5,729 nt of DNA from Elusimicrobia bacterium RIFCSPHIGHO2_02_FULL_57_9 (GTDB lineage Bacteria > Elusimicrobiota > Elusimicrobia > UBA1565 > UBA9628), in contig MGUO01000174.1 of NCBI GenBank assembly GCA_001800015.1, forward strand, positions 9,606-15,334. The letters are read 5' to 3'. The notes beneath the pieces are model-generated. The model was given only the letters and a program-made list of their open reading frames with translations, had not been told where the DNA came from and did not search any database. The position numbers and the translations under genes are program-made. Positions 5,728 to 5,729 of the stretch are shown in pieces. Positions within the stretch are counted from its first letter, which is position 1, and the number at the start of each line of letters is the position of its first letter.

Positions 5728-5729
5728 TG

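Overview
The window is an accessory-free, almost fully coding stretch of bacterial chromosome with GC content that looks moderately high (roughly 55-60% by eye, not counted). Every gene supported by the sequence lies on the minus strand, so transcription runs from the high coordinates to the low ones. I see no mobile element, CRISPR array, RNA gene or convincing terminator or promoter. No single gene fixes the phylum. The mix of a standalone receiver, zinc-ribbon/TPR-type membrane protein and tightly packed housekeeping genes would fit a candidate-phylum or Elusimicrobiota-like metagenomic genome, but that is a guess.

Layout in transcription order: the C-terminal end of a YrdC/TsaC-type threonylcarbamoyl-AMP synthase (tRNA t6A synthesis); glyA, serine hydroxymethyltransferase; a single-domain response regulator; S-methyl-5'-thioadenosine phosphorylase; adenosine deaminase; cytidine deaminase; a small AccB-like biotinyl/lipoyl-fold protein; a zinc-ribbon, single-pass membrane protein with a TPR-like tail; and the N-terminal third or less of accC, biotin carboxylase, which runs off the low end of the window.

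Seven successive junctions are stop/start overlaps (13 nt for the first, then five ATGA or GTGA junctions, then TGATG), and the last junction is a 14-nt gap. This is strong evidence for one polycistronic, translationally coupled operon. Functionally it joins one-carbon metabolism (GlyA), recovery of the SAM by-product methylthioadenosine and of nucleosides (MTAP, Ada, Cdd), and the first step of fatty-acid synthesis (AccB-like/AccC). The genes look like a growth-related housekeeping set rather than a dedicated new pathway.

The points most worth a second look are the AccB-like protein, whose biotin-acceptor motif is abnormal; the uncharacterised zinc-ribbon membrane protein wedged between the accB-like gene and accC; the lone receiver domain embedded in a metabolic operon; and a serine in the normally Asn-Arg-Gly motif at the AccC N-terminus. 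I did not find a clearly novel multi-gene system.
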